A DNA stretch of 5,538 bases from an uncultured Bacilli bacterium (GTDB lineage Bacteria; Bacillota_I; Bacilli_A; RF39; UBA660): assembly GCA_944358275.1 (NCBI GenBank), contig CALVQZ010000106.1:1-5538 (forward strand). The letters run 5' to 3'. Under the pieces are notes generated by a model. That model saw nothing but the letters and a program-made list of their open reading frames with translations, did no database searches and was not told where the DNA came from. Both the position numbers and the translations under genes were made by a program. Shown piece by piece: positions 1-4,589 of this stretch. Positions within the stretch are counted from its first letter, which is position 1; each line of letters starts with the position of its first letter.

Positions 1-2
1 GC

Positions 3-791
3 ATAGACCACTCTGCTTTTGATAGTTATATGTTCCTTATTGAAGCTAACGGTAAAAGAATTTTACATACGGGAGATTTCCGTACACACGGTCCTATTGG
101 TAGAAATACACCTAAAATACTTAAAGGGATAGGAAAAATTGATGTTCTTATTTGTGAACATACAACACTTTCAAGACTAGATGAAACTTTTATGTCTGAG
201 TTTATGGTGCAACAAGAAGCAATCAATTTAATACAAGACAATAAGTATGTATTTATAATGTGTGCTTCTACTAATATTGATAGGATAGCTTCTTTCTATC
301 ACGCAAATAAAAAAGCAGGAACTAAACTATTTATATGTGATGACTACCAAAAAGATATACTAAACTATGTGACAAAAACGAGTACGAAATATGGGGACTA
401 TTATAACTTTTCAGATGTTAAAAGTTTTGATGGTAAGTTTTATAAAGAGATGATAGAAAAAGGTTTTTGTATGTTAGTACGAAGTAATTACTTTTCAAAG
501 AAGTTTATCAATAGTCCTAACTTCAAAAGTGGGATATTTATTTATTCTCAATGGTTAGGATATTTACAAGGCGATACTGCTGATGAAGGTATTTCTAAAT
601 TTGTGCCAAAAGACTATCATTATTTACACACAAGTGGTCATGCAACTGCAAAAGGAATTATAAAGGTTTGTAATATTGTTAAACCTAAGATAATAATACC
701 TATACATGGAGAAAACTCTCACGACTTTGAAAAATTAAATCTACCATATAAGATTAAACACTTAAAAAATCAAAAAACATTTAGCATATAG
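3..791 (+). CDS. MBL-fold/beta-CASP metallo-hydrolase, RNase J/Cft2-like (5' partial)
   Basis: The reading frame is open from the first bases of the window, so the start and the HxHxDH metal motif lie upstream; the ATG at 30 is internal. The visible 262 residues begin with an IDHSAFDSY segment, whose His (9-11) matches the motif 3 metal ligand of the metallo-beta-lactamase fold. HTGDFR follows, with the motif 4 Asp at 75-77. A beta-CASP-like region includes ICEHTTLSR (acidic residue of motif A). Near the C-terminus come HTSGHA (627-644, motif B His) and PIHGE (about 699-713, motif C His). Members of this family with the DHSAFD...TGDF pattern are usually about 400 aa and are predicted zinc-dependent nucleases acting on RNA or DNA in the cytoplasm. 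The substrate here is unknown. The stop lies 31 nt before the clpP-like gene on the same strand, which suggests one transcript. The family call is firm; nuclease activity is inferred. Confidence 0.88.
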   Translation: MDHSAFDSYMFLIEANGKRILHTGDFRTHGPIGRNTPKILKGIGKIDVLICEHTTLSRLDETFMSEFMVQQEAINLIQDNKYVFIMCASTNIDRIASFYHANKKAGTKLFICDDYQKDILNYVTKTSTKYGDYYNFSDVKSFDGKFYKEMIEKGFCMLVRSNYFSKKFINSPNFKSGIFIYSQWLGYLQGDTADEGISKFVPKDYHYLHTSGHATAKGIIKVCNIVKPKIIIPIHGENSHDFEKLNLPYKIKHLKNQKTFSI

Positions 792-807
792 TATTTATAA
801 TTTATTG

Positions 808-813
808 AAAGGA
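808..813 (+). promoter_or_regulatory. Ribosome binding site of the clpP-like gene
   Basis: AAAGGA lies 9 nt before the ATG at 823. It fixes that ATG as the start: the in-frame TTG at 805 lies just before this site, has no ribosome binding site of its own, and would add only six residues. Confidence 0.7.
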
Positions 814-822
814 ATTAAATTT

Positions 823-1449
823 ATGACTAAGAAAGATACAAAAGAAGATACTAAAAAAGAGTATAAAGCAAAACGAAAAGATAGAAATCTAAATAAAAAC
901 AGAACAAAACCTAAGACACCATCAGATGTTAATTTATTAAACAATCGTATTATTCGACTAAACAAAGAAATTACTCCAGAAGAAGCAGAGAAAATTGTTG
1001 AACAATTATTAAAACTAGATGCTCTTAAAAGTAAGAAAGATATACTCTTTTATATTAATTCGCCAGGCGGAGAAGTTTCAAGTGGTATGGCTATCTATGA
1101 TGCTATGCAAATGGTTAAAAGTGATGTCAAAACAATATGCCTAGGTCGTTGTTCTTCAATGGCAGCGATATTACTTAGTGGTGGTACAAAAGGCAAACGA
1201 TACATAACTCCAAATAGTGAAGTTATGATACACGAAGTATCAACTTTTAATTGTGGTAAAATTGGAGATGTAAAAATAAGTTATGAACACTCTAACGCAC
1301 TAAACGAACGAATTATCAAGATATTAGCAGATAATACGGGTAAAGATATAGAGCAGATTAGACAAGATATTCAACCTAAAGACAAATGGTTTAATGCAGA
1401 AGAAGCATTAGAATATAATTTAGTTGATAAGATATTAATTAAAAATTAG
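823..1449 (+). CDS. ClpP-type serine protease with basic N-terminal extension
   Basis: This 208 aa protein matches the ClpP peptidase core closely. SPGG at residues 80-83 matches the oxyanion-hole loop. RCSSMAA gives nucleophile Ser112 (the Ser before Met, as in Bacillus ClpP GMAASMG). EVMIHE gives His137, and QPKDKW gives Asp187. EEALEYNLVDKIL matches the ClpP C-terminal helix. The family normally forms tetradecameric chambers that degrade proteins handed over by an AAA+ unfoldase (ClpX, ClpC, ClpA). No unfoldase is in the window, so a partner would come from elsewhere. The first 32 residues replace the usual propeptide/axial region and contain 14 Lys or Arg. YINSPGG and GMAIYDAMQ, near the ClpX-docking cleft of normal ClpP, are conserved. 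This differs from a housekeeping ClpP in the N-terminus, in Cys110-Ser111 in place of Ala-Ala before the nucleophile, and in one inserted residue before Asp187. It is probably an accessory paralogue or phage-type ClpP co-transcribed with the hydrolase upstream. Confidence 0.9.
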   Translation: MTKKDTKEDTKKEYKAKRKDRNLNKNRTKPKTPSDVNLLNNRIIRLNKEITPEEAEKIVEQLLKLDALKSKKDILFYINSPGGEVSSGMAIYDAMQMVKSDVKTICLGRCSSMAAILLSGGTKGKRYITPNSEVMIHEVSTFNCGKIGDVKISYEHSNALNERIIKILADNTGKDIEQIRQDIQPKDKWFNAEEALEYNLVDKILIKN

Positions 1450-1687
1450 ATTTAGTCCGTATATATTATTACAAAGGAAGTGATGGGCCAAAGAAAATAA
1501 AGGACACGTTTTTCTAATTCTGTGAAAAGTTGAGGGAAAATCGAATAAGTATCAATAATCATAATACAAATACTAATAAAAATAATATAATAACCAATAG
1601 TACAAATAAAAAAGTAATATAACAATGATGAGAAAAATGAACAAAGGAACAAGACAATAATTTAAAAAGTAAAAAAATTGTAAGAAC

Positions 1688-1709
1688 AACTATAGTTAAA
1701 TCTATAGTT
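1688..1709. repeat. Perfect 8-bp inverted repeat AACTATAG/CTATAGTT
   Basis: AACTATAG (1688-1695) and CTATAGTT (1702-1709) flank a 6-nt loop. On the + strand the hairpin is followed by TTCTTATTATT, so it might be a weak terminator for the clpP-like transcript. The stem has only two G-C pairs, so a binding site for a dimeric protein, or chance in AT-rich DNA, are equally possible. Confidence 0.45.
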
Positions 1710-1742
1710 TTCTTATTATTAAATATTAAAACTAATATATCC

Positions 1743-1755
1743 TGCCATAGTGGCA
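1743..1755. repeat. Short inverted repeat TGCCA-TAG-TGGCA
   Basis: Two perfect 5-bp arms with three G/C pairs each flank a 3-bp spacer inside very AT-rich DNA. Compact imperfect palindromes like this occur as the core of tyrosine-recombinase crossover sites and as operators. No second copy is visible in the window, so the function is open. Confidence 0.35.
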
Positions 1756-1820
1756 TAGTAAAATTCCAAAATAAAGAGTTAGGTATATCAATATGTTCCT
1801 AATTACATTATGTTTATAAA

Positions 1821-1868
1821 CTCTATTATGATAAGACTTCTCCTAGGTCTTCTAATGGTCTTATAGAG
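1821..1868. repeat. Compound inverted repeat between the convergent units
   Basis: CTCTAT (1821-1826) pairs with ATAGAG (1863-1868), and AAGAC (1833-1837) pairs with GTCTT (1858-1862), giving an 11-bp bulged stem. A second GTCTT at 1847-1851 can compete for the same AAGAC arm, so two alternative folds exist. No long T-run follows on either strand, so a classical terminator is not supported. Confidence 0.4.
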
Positions 1869-1905
1869 GCATATTCTATTTTACAAATTTTTTATCGCCA
1901 TATAT

Positions 1906-1946
1906 GATAAAAGCTCACCTAAGCCTTCCTAGAGGCCTAGATGAGC
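1906..1946 (-). terminator. Rho-independent terminator of the leftward helicase operon
   Basis: Read on the minus strand, GCTCATCTAGGCC (1946-1934) pairs with GGCTTAGGTGAGC (1925-1913) over 13 positions, including two G-U wobbles. The loop is 8 nt and TTTTATC follows. It starts 14 nt after the helicase stop. On the + strand the two wobble positions become A-C mismatches and no T-run follows, so the structure is oriented for leftward transcription. Confidence 0.88.
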
Positions 1947-1960
1947 ATTGTCAGTAAATT

Positions 1961-3106
1961 CTACATACGAGAAGTTGGTAAATTGTCATCATAAAGTATT
2001 TCTGCTAAATAATCACTGAATGATATAGCGCCTGCTTCTTCATTCTCTTTTACGAAAGCATCTTCTGATACTTTAGATGCTGTCCATTCATCAACATTTA
2101 TTCTTTTAAGATATGCTTCATAAATACCTTTACATTCTGACTTATCAAAATCATTTGCAACATAATAATTGTTTCTCTTGCTACATATCGTATATCTTTC
2201 TGAGCGATAACCTAATGCTTTTACTTCTTTTCCAAATTTAACATTATTATATGCATCTAGGTTATTATCCTTACACCAATTAAAATATTCTTCATAATAT
2301 TTTGTTTTGGTAATAAGTCTTTTTATTGGATATGTAGCACAAAATTCTACTATGTTATTAGAAGTCATAAAATATCTTTCTGTTTCTTGTTTTACAATGG
2401 AAGGTATTGTGAATTTCTTTCTTTCCAATACCTCTTTAAATTCTTTAACTGCTCTGGTAGCAATAATCTGAAGTGATAATTTAGTTGCTAGTTGTTTTTC
2501 AATATCTATTATTCTATTAGTATCTTCTGTAAAAACCCTAGAAAATGGAATAACATAAAAGCGATCTCGTATATACAAACCTGTATCCTTGAAATCAATT
2601 ACATCATTAACAGTGAAGATTAATGTTATCTTTGGAATCATATCATCTCTCCACTTTTTACCAATAGATATTGCATTACCAGTTATTAATCGACATAACA
2701 TTGACGTATCCACATAGGATGGCTGTCGCTGGTCATCCGCCACATTTACTACACAGCCTCTTAAGAAGCTAACGGTTGATTTACTACCAGATTTATTTCC
2801 AGATAATTTCTCTAAATGTTCATGTGAACAATTAGCTGGACCAGCTAATAACTCAATGAGTCTAACATATGTAGACTTGGAATTTCTTCCTGTGCCTTTT
2901 AGAATAAAAGATTTCCCAAAAGGTTTTTCGGTGTATAGACTGGCACCGATTATTTGATATAGTAATTTCTCAACTTCTTCATTATCATTAGATATGCTTT
3001 TAAAGTAATAATTTACAAAACTTAGTTCAGGTGTATCGGTTGTTAATACACTTAAATCCTCATACTTTATATCTTTGTTAATAAGAAACTTTCCTTGATT
3101 ATTCAT
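1961..3106 (-). CDS. Stand-alone SF3 (D5/P4-type) replicative helicase, no primase domain
   Basis: This 381 aa protein matches the C-terminal helicase half of phage/plasmid primases of the P4/D5 family. Residues about 25-65 match the end of the D5_N region. Walker A is GTGRNSKST (71-79), a Walker B-like strand is VVNVADD (119-125), sensor 1 is IFTVND (163-168) with Asn167, and the arginine-finger segment is IRDRFYVIPF (179-188). Residues about 250-320 (KTKYYEEYFNWCKDN... then FGKEVKALGY) match the winged-helix domain that ends these proteins. The family forms ring hexamers that melt an origin and unwind DNA for phage, plasmid or satellite replication. The start is fixed by AAAGGAG 7 nt upstream of the ATG and by an 8-nt overlap with the gene before. 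Family members are often 500-900 aa with an N-terminal primase, so this is a short version. It is the last gene of the leftward operon, followed by a terminator. It is probably the Rep protein of the element. Confidence 0.9.
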   Translation of the reverse strand: MNNQGKFLINKDIKYEDLSVLTTDTPELSFVNYYFKSISNDNEEVEKLLYQIIGASLYTEKPFGKSFILKGTGRNSKSTYVRLIELLAGPANCSHEHLEKLSGNKSGSKSTVSFLRGCVVNVADDQRQPSYVDTSMLCRLITGNAISIGKKWRDDMIPKITLIFTVNDVIDFKDTGLYIRDRFYVIPFSRVFTEDTNRIIDIEKQLATKLSLQIIATRAVKEFKEVLERKKFTIPSIVKQETERYFMTSNNIVEFCATYPIKRLITKTKYYEEYFNWCKDNNLDAYNNVKFGKEVKALGYRSERYTICSKRNNYYVANDFDKSECKGIYEAYLKRINVDEWTASKVSEDAFVKENEEAGAISFSDYLAEILYDDNLPTSRM

Positions 3107-3446
3107 TATAATTCTCCTTTTCTGTTAATTTTAAATAATCTGCTATTTGTTTATGAGTATCAAAATATATATGAAATATCTTGTGTTTTTGTATAAATAT
3201 TAGCCAGTCTTGTCCTATGTTTACCTCAATATCTCTTATCATTAGTTTTTTATAGAAATTATGTTTTCTTGATTTATAACTAAAGATATTTATTAATTCT
3301 GACTTATAAAATATAATGATATTTTGAGGATTTTCGATTGAATACAATAATACTGTTTTTGGACTATTTTCATTCAGTATTATCTCAATATTGCTGAACC
3401 TTTTAGCAGTAATTTTATCTTCTTTTGACCATACATTGCTACTCAT
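3099..3446 (-). CDS. Hypothetical 115 aa protein preceding the helicase
   Basis: I do not recognise a family. The protein is rich in Lys, Ile, Asn, Phe and Tyr, has no signal peptide or membrane segment, and ends in a polar tail (KLTEKENYNE). The middle, about residues 25-100, reads like alternating strands (EIILNE, KTVLLYSI, NIIIFYK, DWLIFIQ, HIYFD) and so could be a small alpha/beta domain. The start chosen is the ATG at 3444-3446, 11 nt after AGGAGG. The in-frame GTG at 3453-3455 is only 2 nt from that site and is unlikely. It overlaps the regulator gene upstream and the helicase gene downstream by 8 nt each, so it is translationally coupled to both. Its place before a primase-less helicase makes a replication role (origin binding, loader or divergent primase partner) plausible; this is position only. 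Confidence 0.75.
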   Translation of the reverse strand: MSSNVWSKEDKITAKRFSNIEIILNENSPKTVLLYSIENPQNIIIFYKSELINIFSYKSRKHNFYKKLMIRDIEVNIGQDWLIFIQKHKIFHIYFDTHKQIADYLKLTEKENYNE

Positions 3447-3678
3447 TATTATCACAACCTCCTATTTGATTTTTAATTATATCTTCCCAGATGAAGAATA
3501 AAATTTCATCATAATAAATACCAAGAATTTTAAGAATACTTATTATTTCATCGCCATCTGGAATTGTTCGATATTCCTCTATATCTTTGAGTCTTCGAAC
3601 TTTAATATCACATAATTTGGAAAGAGTTTCTAACTTCATTCCTTTTTTCTCTCTTAATCTTTTTAATGTTATTTTCAT
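3439..3678 (-). CDS. XRE-family helix-turn-helix transcriptional regulator
   Basis: This 79 aa protein has a Cro/CI-type HTH over about residues 1-60. LKRLREKKGMKLETLSKLCD (5-24) gives helices 1 and 2, VRRLKDIEEYRTIPDGDEII is the recognition helix and following turn, and SILKILGIYYDEIL is the closing helix. There is no C-terminal dimerisation or peptidase domain, so it resembles small Cro-like or satellite regulators rather than full CI repressors. The ATG is preceded by AAAGGA at 9 nt. It lies third in the leftward operon, 52 nt after the 56 aa gene, and overlaps the next gene by 8 nt (ATGAGTAG). It probably controls the element's own promoters in the 4187-4589 region; the direction of control (repressor or activator) cannot be told. 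HTH family membership is firm. Confidence 0.88.
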   Translation of the reverse strand: MKITLKRLREKKGMKLETLSKLCDIKVRRLKDIEEYRTIPDGDEIISILKILGIYYDEILFFIWEDIIKNQIGGCDNNE

Positions 3679-3730
3679 ATAACCAAATCCTTTCTAATTT
3701 ATTATTTTTATTTATTTGCTTCATTATTTA

Positions 3731-3901
3731 CTATACTTCATACTCCAATTCTGGCATATTTAGTATTTCGCTAAGTATGGTTAAGTCTGGCACATAGATA
3801 TATGCTTCATTTGCTAACATAGTTTTTTCATCTATACCAAATAACTTTGCCACTTCACCAACAGGCCAACCTGTCTTTAATCTAAATTCTCTTGCTGACA
3901 T
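3731..3901 (-). CDS. Small (56 aa) putative HTH protein
   Basis: An ATG at 3899-3901 is preceded by a full AGGAGG with a 10-nt spacer, and the frame runs to TAG at 3731-3733. The product begins MSAREFRLKTGWPVGEVAKL. The segment WPVGEVAKLFGIDEKTM (12-28) looks like a helix-turn-helix (first helix about PVGEVAKLFG, turn at ID). The tail (PDLTILSEILNMPELEYEV) could form a short dimerisation helix. It is much smaller than normal regulators and I cannot name its family. It sits 39 nt after the 81 aa gene and 52 nt before the XRE regulator, all on the minus strand, so it is the second gene of the operon. In satellites and small elements this position often holds an excisionase or a small regulator; that is inference. 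The strong ribosome binding site and operon position make it a likely real gene. Confidence 0.72.
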   Translation of the reverse strand: MSAREFRLKTGWPVGEVAKLFGIDEKTMLANEAYIYVPDLTILSEILNMPELEYEV

Positions 3902-3940
3902 ATTATAGGAACCTCCTTTCTTATAATTTTGGGTAATTAA

Positions 3941-4186
3941 TTAATAATCACTAACTTTTTTTAGATATGGTATGTCGATTTTTAAGTATGCAACCACTTC
4001 TTTCATTGGAAGTAAATTTTTCGGCAAGTAATAATTTTCCTGTATAAGTTTACTTCTCAAATCACTCATCAACTTTAGAGTTGTATTTTTCCCAGTGCCT
4101 GATAAAGCACTAAAGTCTTTACTCGAACACCATTGCTTAGATACAATTTCTAAAGTTTCTTTTGCTGTTATTATTTTCAAGAACAT
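3941..4186 (-). CDS. Small putative DNA-binding/excisionase-like protein
   Basis: This is the first gene of the leftward operon, divergent from the integrase, with up to 81 aa. It has a central segment KQWCSSKDFSALSGTGKNTT (17-36) followed by a long helix (LKLMSDLRSKLIQ), compatible with a helix-turn-helix. A C-terminal piece (LLPMKEVVAYLKIDIPYLKK) resembles the PxxxVxxYLxI ending of small element-borne DNA-binding proteins. I infer an excisionase or early regulator role from this and from its position facing the integrase. The coordinates use the ATG at 4184-4186, but GGGAGG ends only 3 nt before it. The in-frame TTG at 4178-4180 has a 9-nt spacer and gives a 79 aa product (MKIITAKETLEIV), so the true start may be this TTG. 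No catalytic motif is visible. Confidence 0.72.
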   Translation of the reverse strand: MFLKIITAKETLEIVSKQWCSSKDFSALSGTGKNTTLKLMSDLRSKLIQENYYLPKNLLPMKEVVAYLKIDIPYLKKVSDY

Positions 4187-4201
4187 CTTCCTCCCTTCTA
4201 T

Positions 4202-4207
4202 ATTATA
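4202..4207 (-). promoter_or_regulatory. Candidate -10 box (TATAAT) of the leftward operon
   Basis: Read on the minus strand, TATAAT lies 15 nt before the ATG at 4186. No TTGACA-like box is at 17 nt (the bases there read GAGAGT), and the 5' leader would be very short, only just covering the ribosome binding site. A chance match in AT-rich DNA is possible. Confidence 0.3.
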
Positions 4208-4231
4208 TTTACGAATCAGAACACACTCTCA

Positions 4232-4239
4232 TTGGCCAA
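4232..4239. repeat. TTGGCCAA palindrome, possible operator
   Basis: This perfect 8-bp palindrome has a G/C core in otherwise nearly pure A/T DNA. It lies about 25 bp upstream of the candidate -10 box of the leftward operon. It could be an operator half-site for one of the HTH proteins; there is only one copy here. Confidence 0.35.
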
Positions 4240-4255
4240 AATGACAAAAAATTTG

Positions 4256-4305
4256 AAATTTCTTAAAAAAAATGTGTTTTTTGATACAAATTTCGCTAAA
4301 AAATG
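4256..4305. repeat. Direct repeat AAATTTC(N)TA-tract-ATG, two copies 32 bp apart
   Basis: Copy one (4256-4274) is AAATTTC, TT, eight A, TG. Copy two (4288-4305) is AAATTTC, GCT, six A, TG. The starts are 32 bp apart, close to three helical turns, so proteins bound at both would face the same side. Such spacing suits regulator or excisionase binding, or bent DNA. Confidence 0.45.
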
Positions 4306-4340
4306 AAAAATGAATATGACTTAAGCAATTTTTTCTTATT

Positions 4341-4439
4341 AATGGTAATTATTATGTATACAATTTTAGAAACTAATTTGAATTGCAAAAATTCTAAAAT
4401 TTTTTAAATTTTTTAACAAAAATCACGAAAATGGTAATT
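4341..4439. repeat. 10-bp direct repeat AATGGTAATT, two copies
   Basis: Identical copies lie at 4341-4350 and 4430-4439. Both are on the operon side of the nested inverted repeat. They could be integrase arm-type sites or iterons, but two copies of an AT-rich decamer are weak evidence. Confidence 0.4.
4399..4416. repeat. Tandem 9-bp repeat ATTTTTTAA x2
   Basis: ATTTTTTAA occurs at 4399-4407 and again directly at 4408-4416. This is a pure A/T tract lying between the two AATGGTAATT copies and may be a DNA-unwinding element or simple low-complexity sequence. Confidence 0.35.
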
Positions 4440-4471
4440 GAGGGAAGGTAGTTTTTCGTAATAAAAATATA

Positions 4472-4544
4472 GAGGCAAAAAAGAGTTAGTGCTACTAACA
4501 CTAACTCAATACAATACATATATACTAAATTGTTTATTTGCCTC
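4472..4544. repeat. Nested inverted repeats in the integrase leader
   Basis: The outer arms GAGGCAAA (4472-4479) and TTTGCCTC (4537-4544) are a perfect 8-bp pair. Inside them GAGTTAGTG (4483-4491) and CACTAACTC (4499-4507) are a perfect 9-bp pair with a 7-nt loop. ACTAAC is also repeated in tandem (4494-4505), which allows a shorter alternative stem GTTAG/CTAAC. The whole lies 45 nt before the integrase start, so it may be in the integrase mRNA leader. Confidence 0.7.
4477..4507 (-). terminator. Rho-independent terminator facing leftward, antisense to the integrase leader
   Basis: On the minus strand the perfect stem GAGTTAGTG/CACTAACTC with a 7-nt loop is followed directly by TTTTTT (4482-4477). 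On the + strand the hairpin is followed by AATACAATAC, so it would terminate only leftward transcription. No leftward gene is seen between here and the right edge; it may block read-through from beyond the integrase into the control region. Confidence 0.65.
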
Positions 4545-4576
4545 AGTTATATCACTATTGAAAATATAGCAGGAAC

Positions 4577-4581
4577 GGAGG
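4577..4581 (+). promoter_or_regulatory. Ribosome binding site of the integrase
   Basis: GGAGG lies 8 nt before the ATG at 4590, a near-ideal site that fixes the start. Confidence 0.8.
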
Positions 4582-4589
4582 AAATAAAT

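Larger units (their letters stand above)
1450..1905. other. Intergenic stretch without a convincing gene; possible decayed sequence or element edge
   Basis: No gene is supported here. On the + strand an AAAGGAAG (1473-1480) is followed at once by an ATG (1483) that reads only five codons to TAA. Further + stretches open in one frame at 1518-1619 and at 1641-1802 (53 codons to a TAA after 1799) are separated by several stops and lack start signals. They could be remains of one broken gene, but I recognise no family. On the minus strand a 65-codon frame (1756 to 1559) would encode a hydrophobic peptide with two possible membrane segments. Its upstream GGAA is weak, and Phe/Leu/Ile richness is what AT-rich antisense DNA gives by chance. 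Several inverted repeats are listed separately. This stretch separates the convergent clpP-like and helicase units. Confidence 0.6.
4187..4589. promoter_or_regulatory. Divergent control region between leftward operon and integrase
   Basis: These 403 bp hold no gene. The DNA is extremely AT-rich with many A- and T-tracts, which suggests curvature or easy melting. It contains the repeats listed separately and must hold the promoters of both the integrase and the operon. No pair of good -35/-10 boxes stands out for either, which could mean activator-dependent promoters. It is also a reasonable place for a replication origin or for regulator and excisionase binding sites. Confidence 0.6.

Noticed and set aside
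26..241. Minus-strand frame opposite the beta-CASP hydrolase.
   Set aside because: It lies wholly antisense to a gene with clear family motifs and has no start signals.
805..822. In-frame TTG start for the clpP-like gene.
   Set aside because: AAAGGA directly follows this TTG and is spaced correctly for the ATG at 823; nothing ribosome-binding-like precedes the TTG.
823..1449. Phage prohead maturation protease of the ClpP type.
   Set aside because: The core matches true ClpP closely through the C-terminal helix, and no portal or capsid gene is adjacent. Phage origin of the gene is still possible.
1452..1652. Minus-strand 66-codon frame with Phe/Ile/Tyr-rich product.
   Set aside because: Its start is a TTG without a ribosome binding site, it overlaps the other minus frame, and it has no recognisable domain.
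1559..1756. Minus-strand 65-codon frame encoding a hydrophobic, two-membrane-segment-like peptide (holin-like in appearance).
   Set aside because: There is only a weak GGAA upstream and no clear promoter, and the Phe/Leu/Ile bias is expected when AT-rich DNA is read antisense. It also spans the inverted repeat at 1688-1709 and the start lies in another. Not impossible, but unsupported.
3447..3455. GTG start for the 115 aa protein.
   Set aside because: It is only 2 nt from AGGAGG, too close for initiation; the ATG at 3446 is at 11 nt.
4399..4544. CRISPR array or toxin-antitoxin locus in the repeat-rich control region.
   Set aside because: The repeats are too short, unevenly spaced and lack spacers; no small gene pair is present there.
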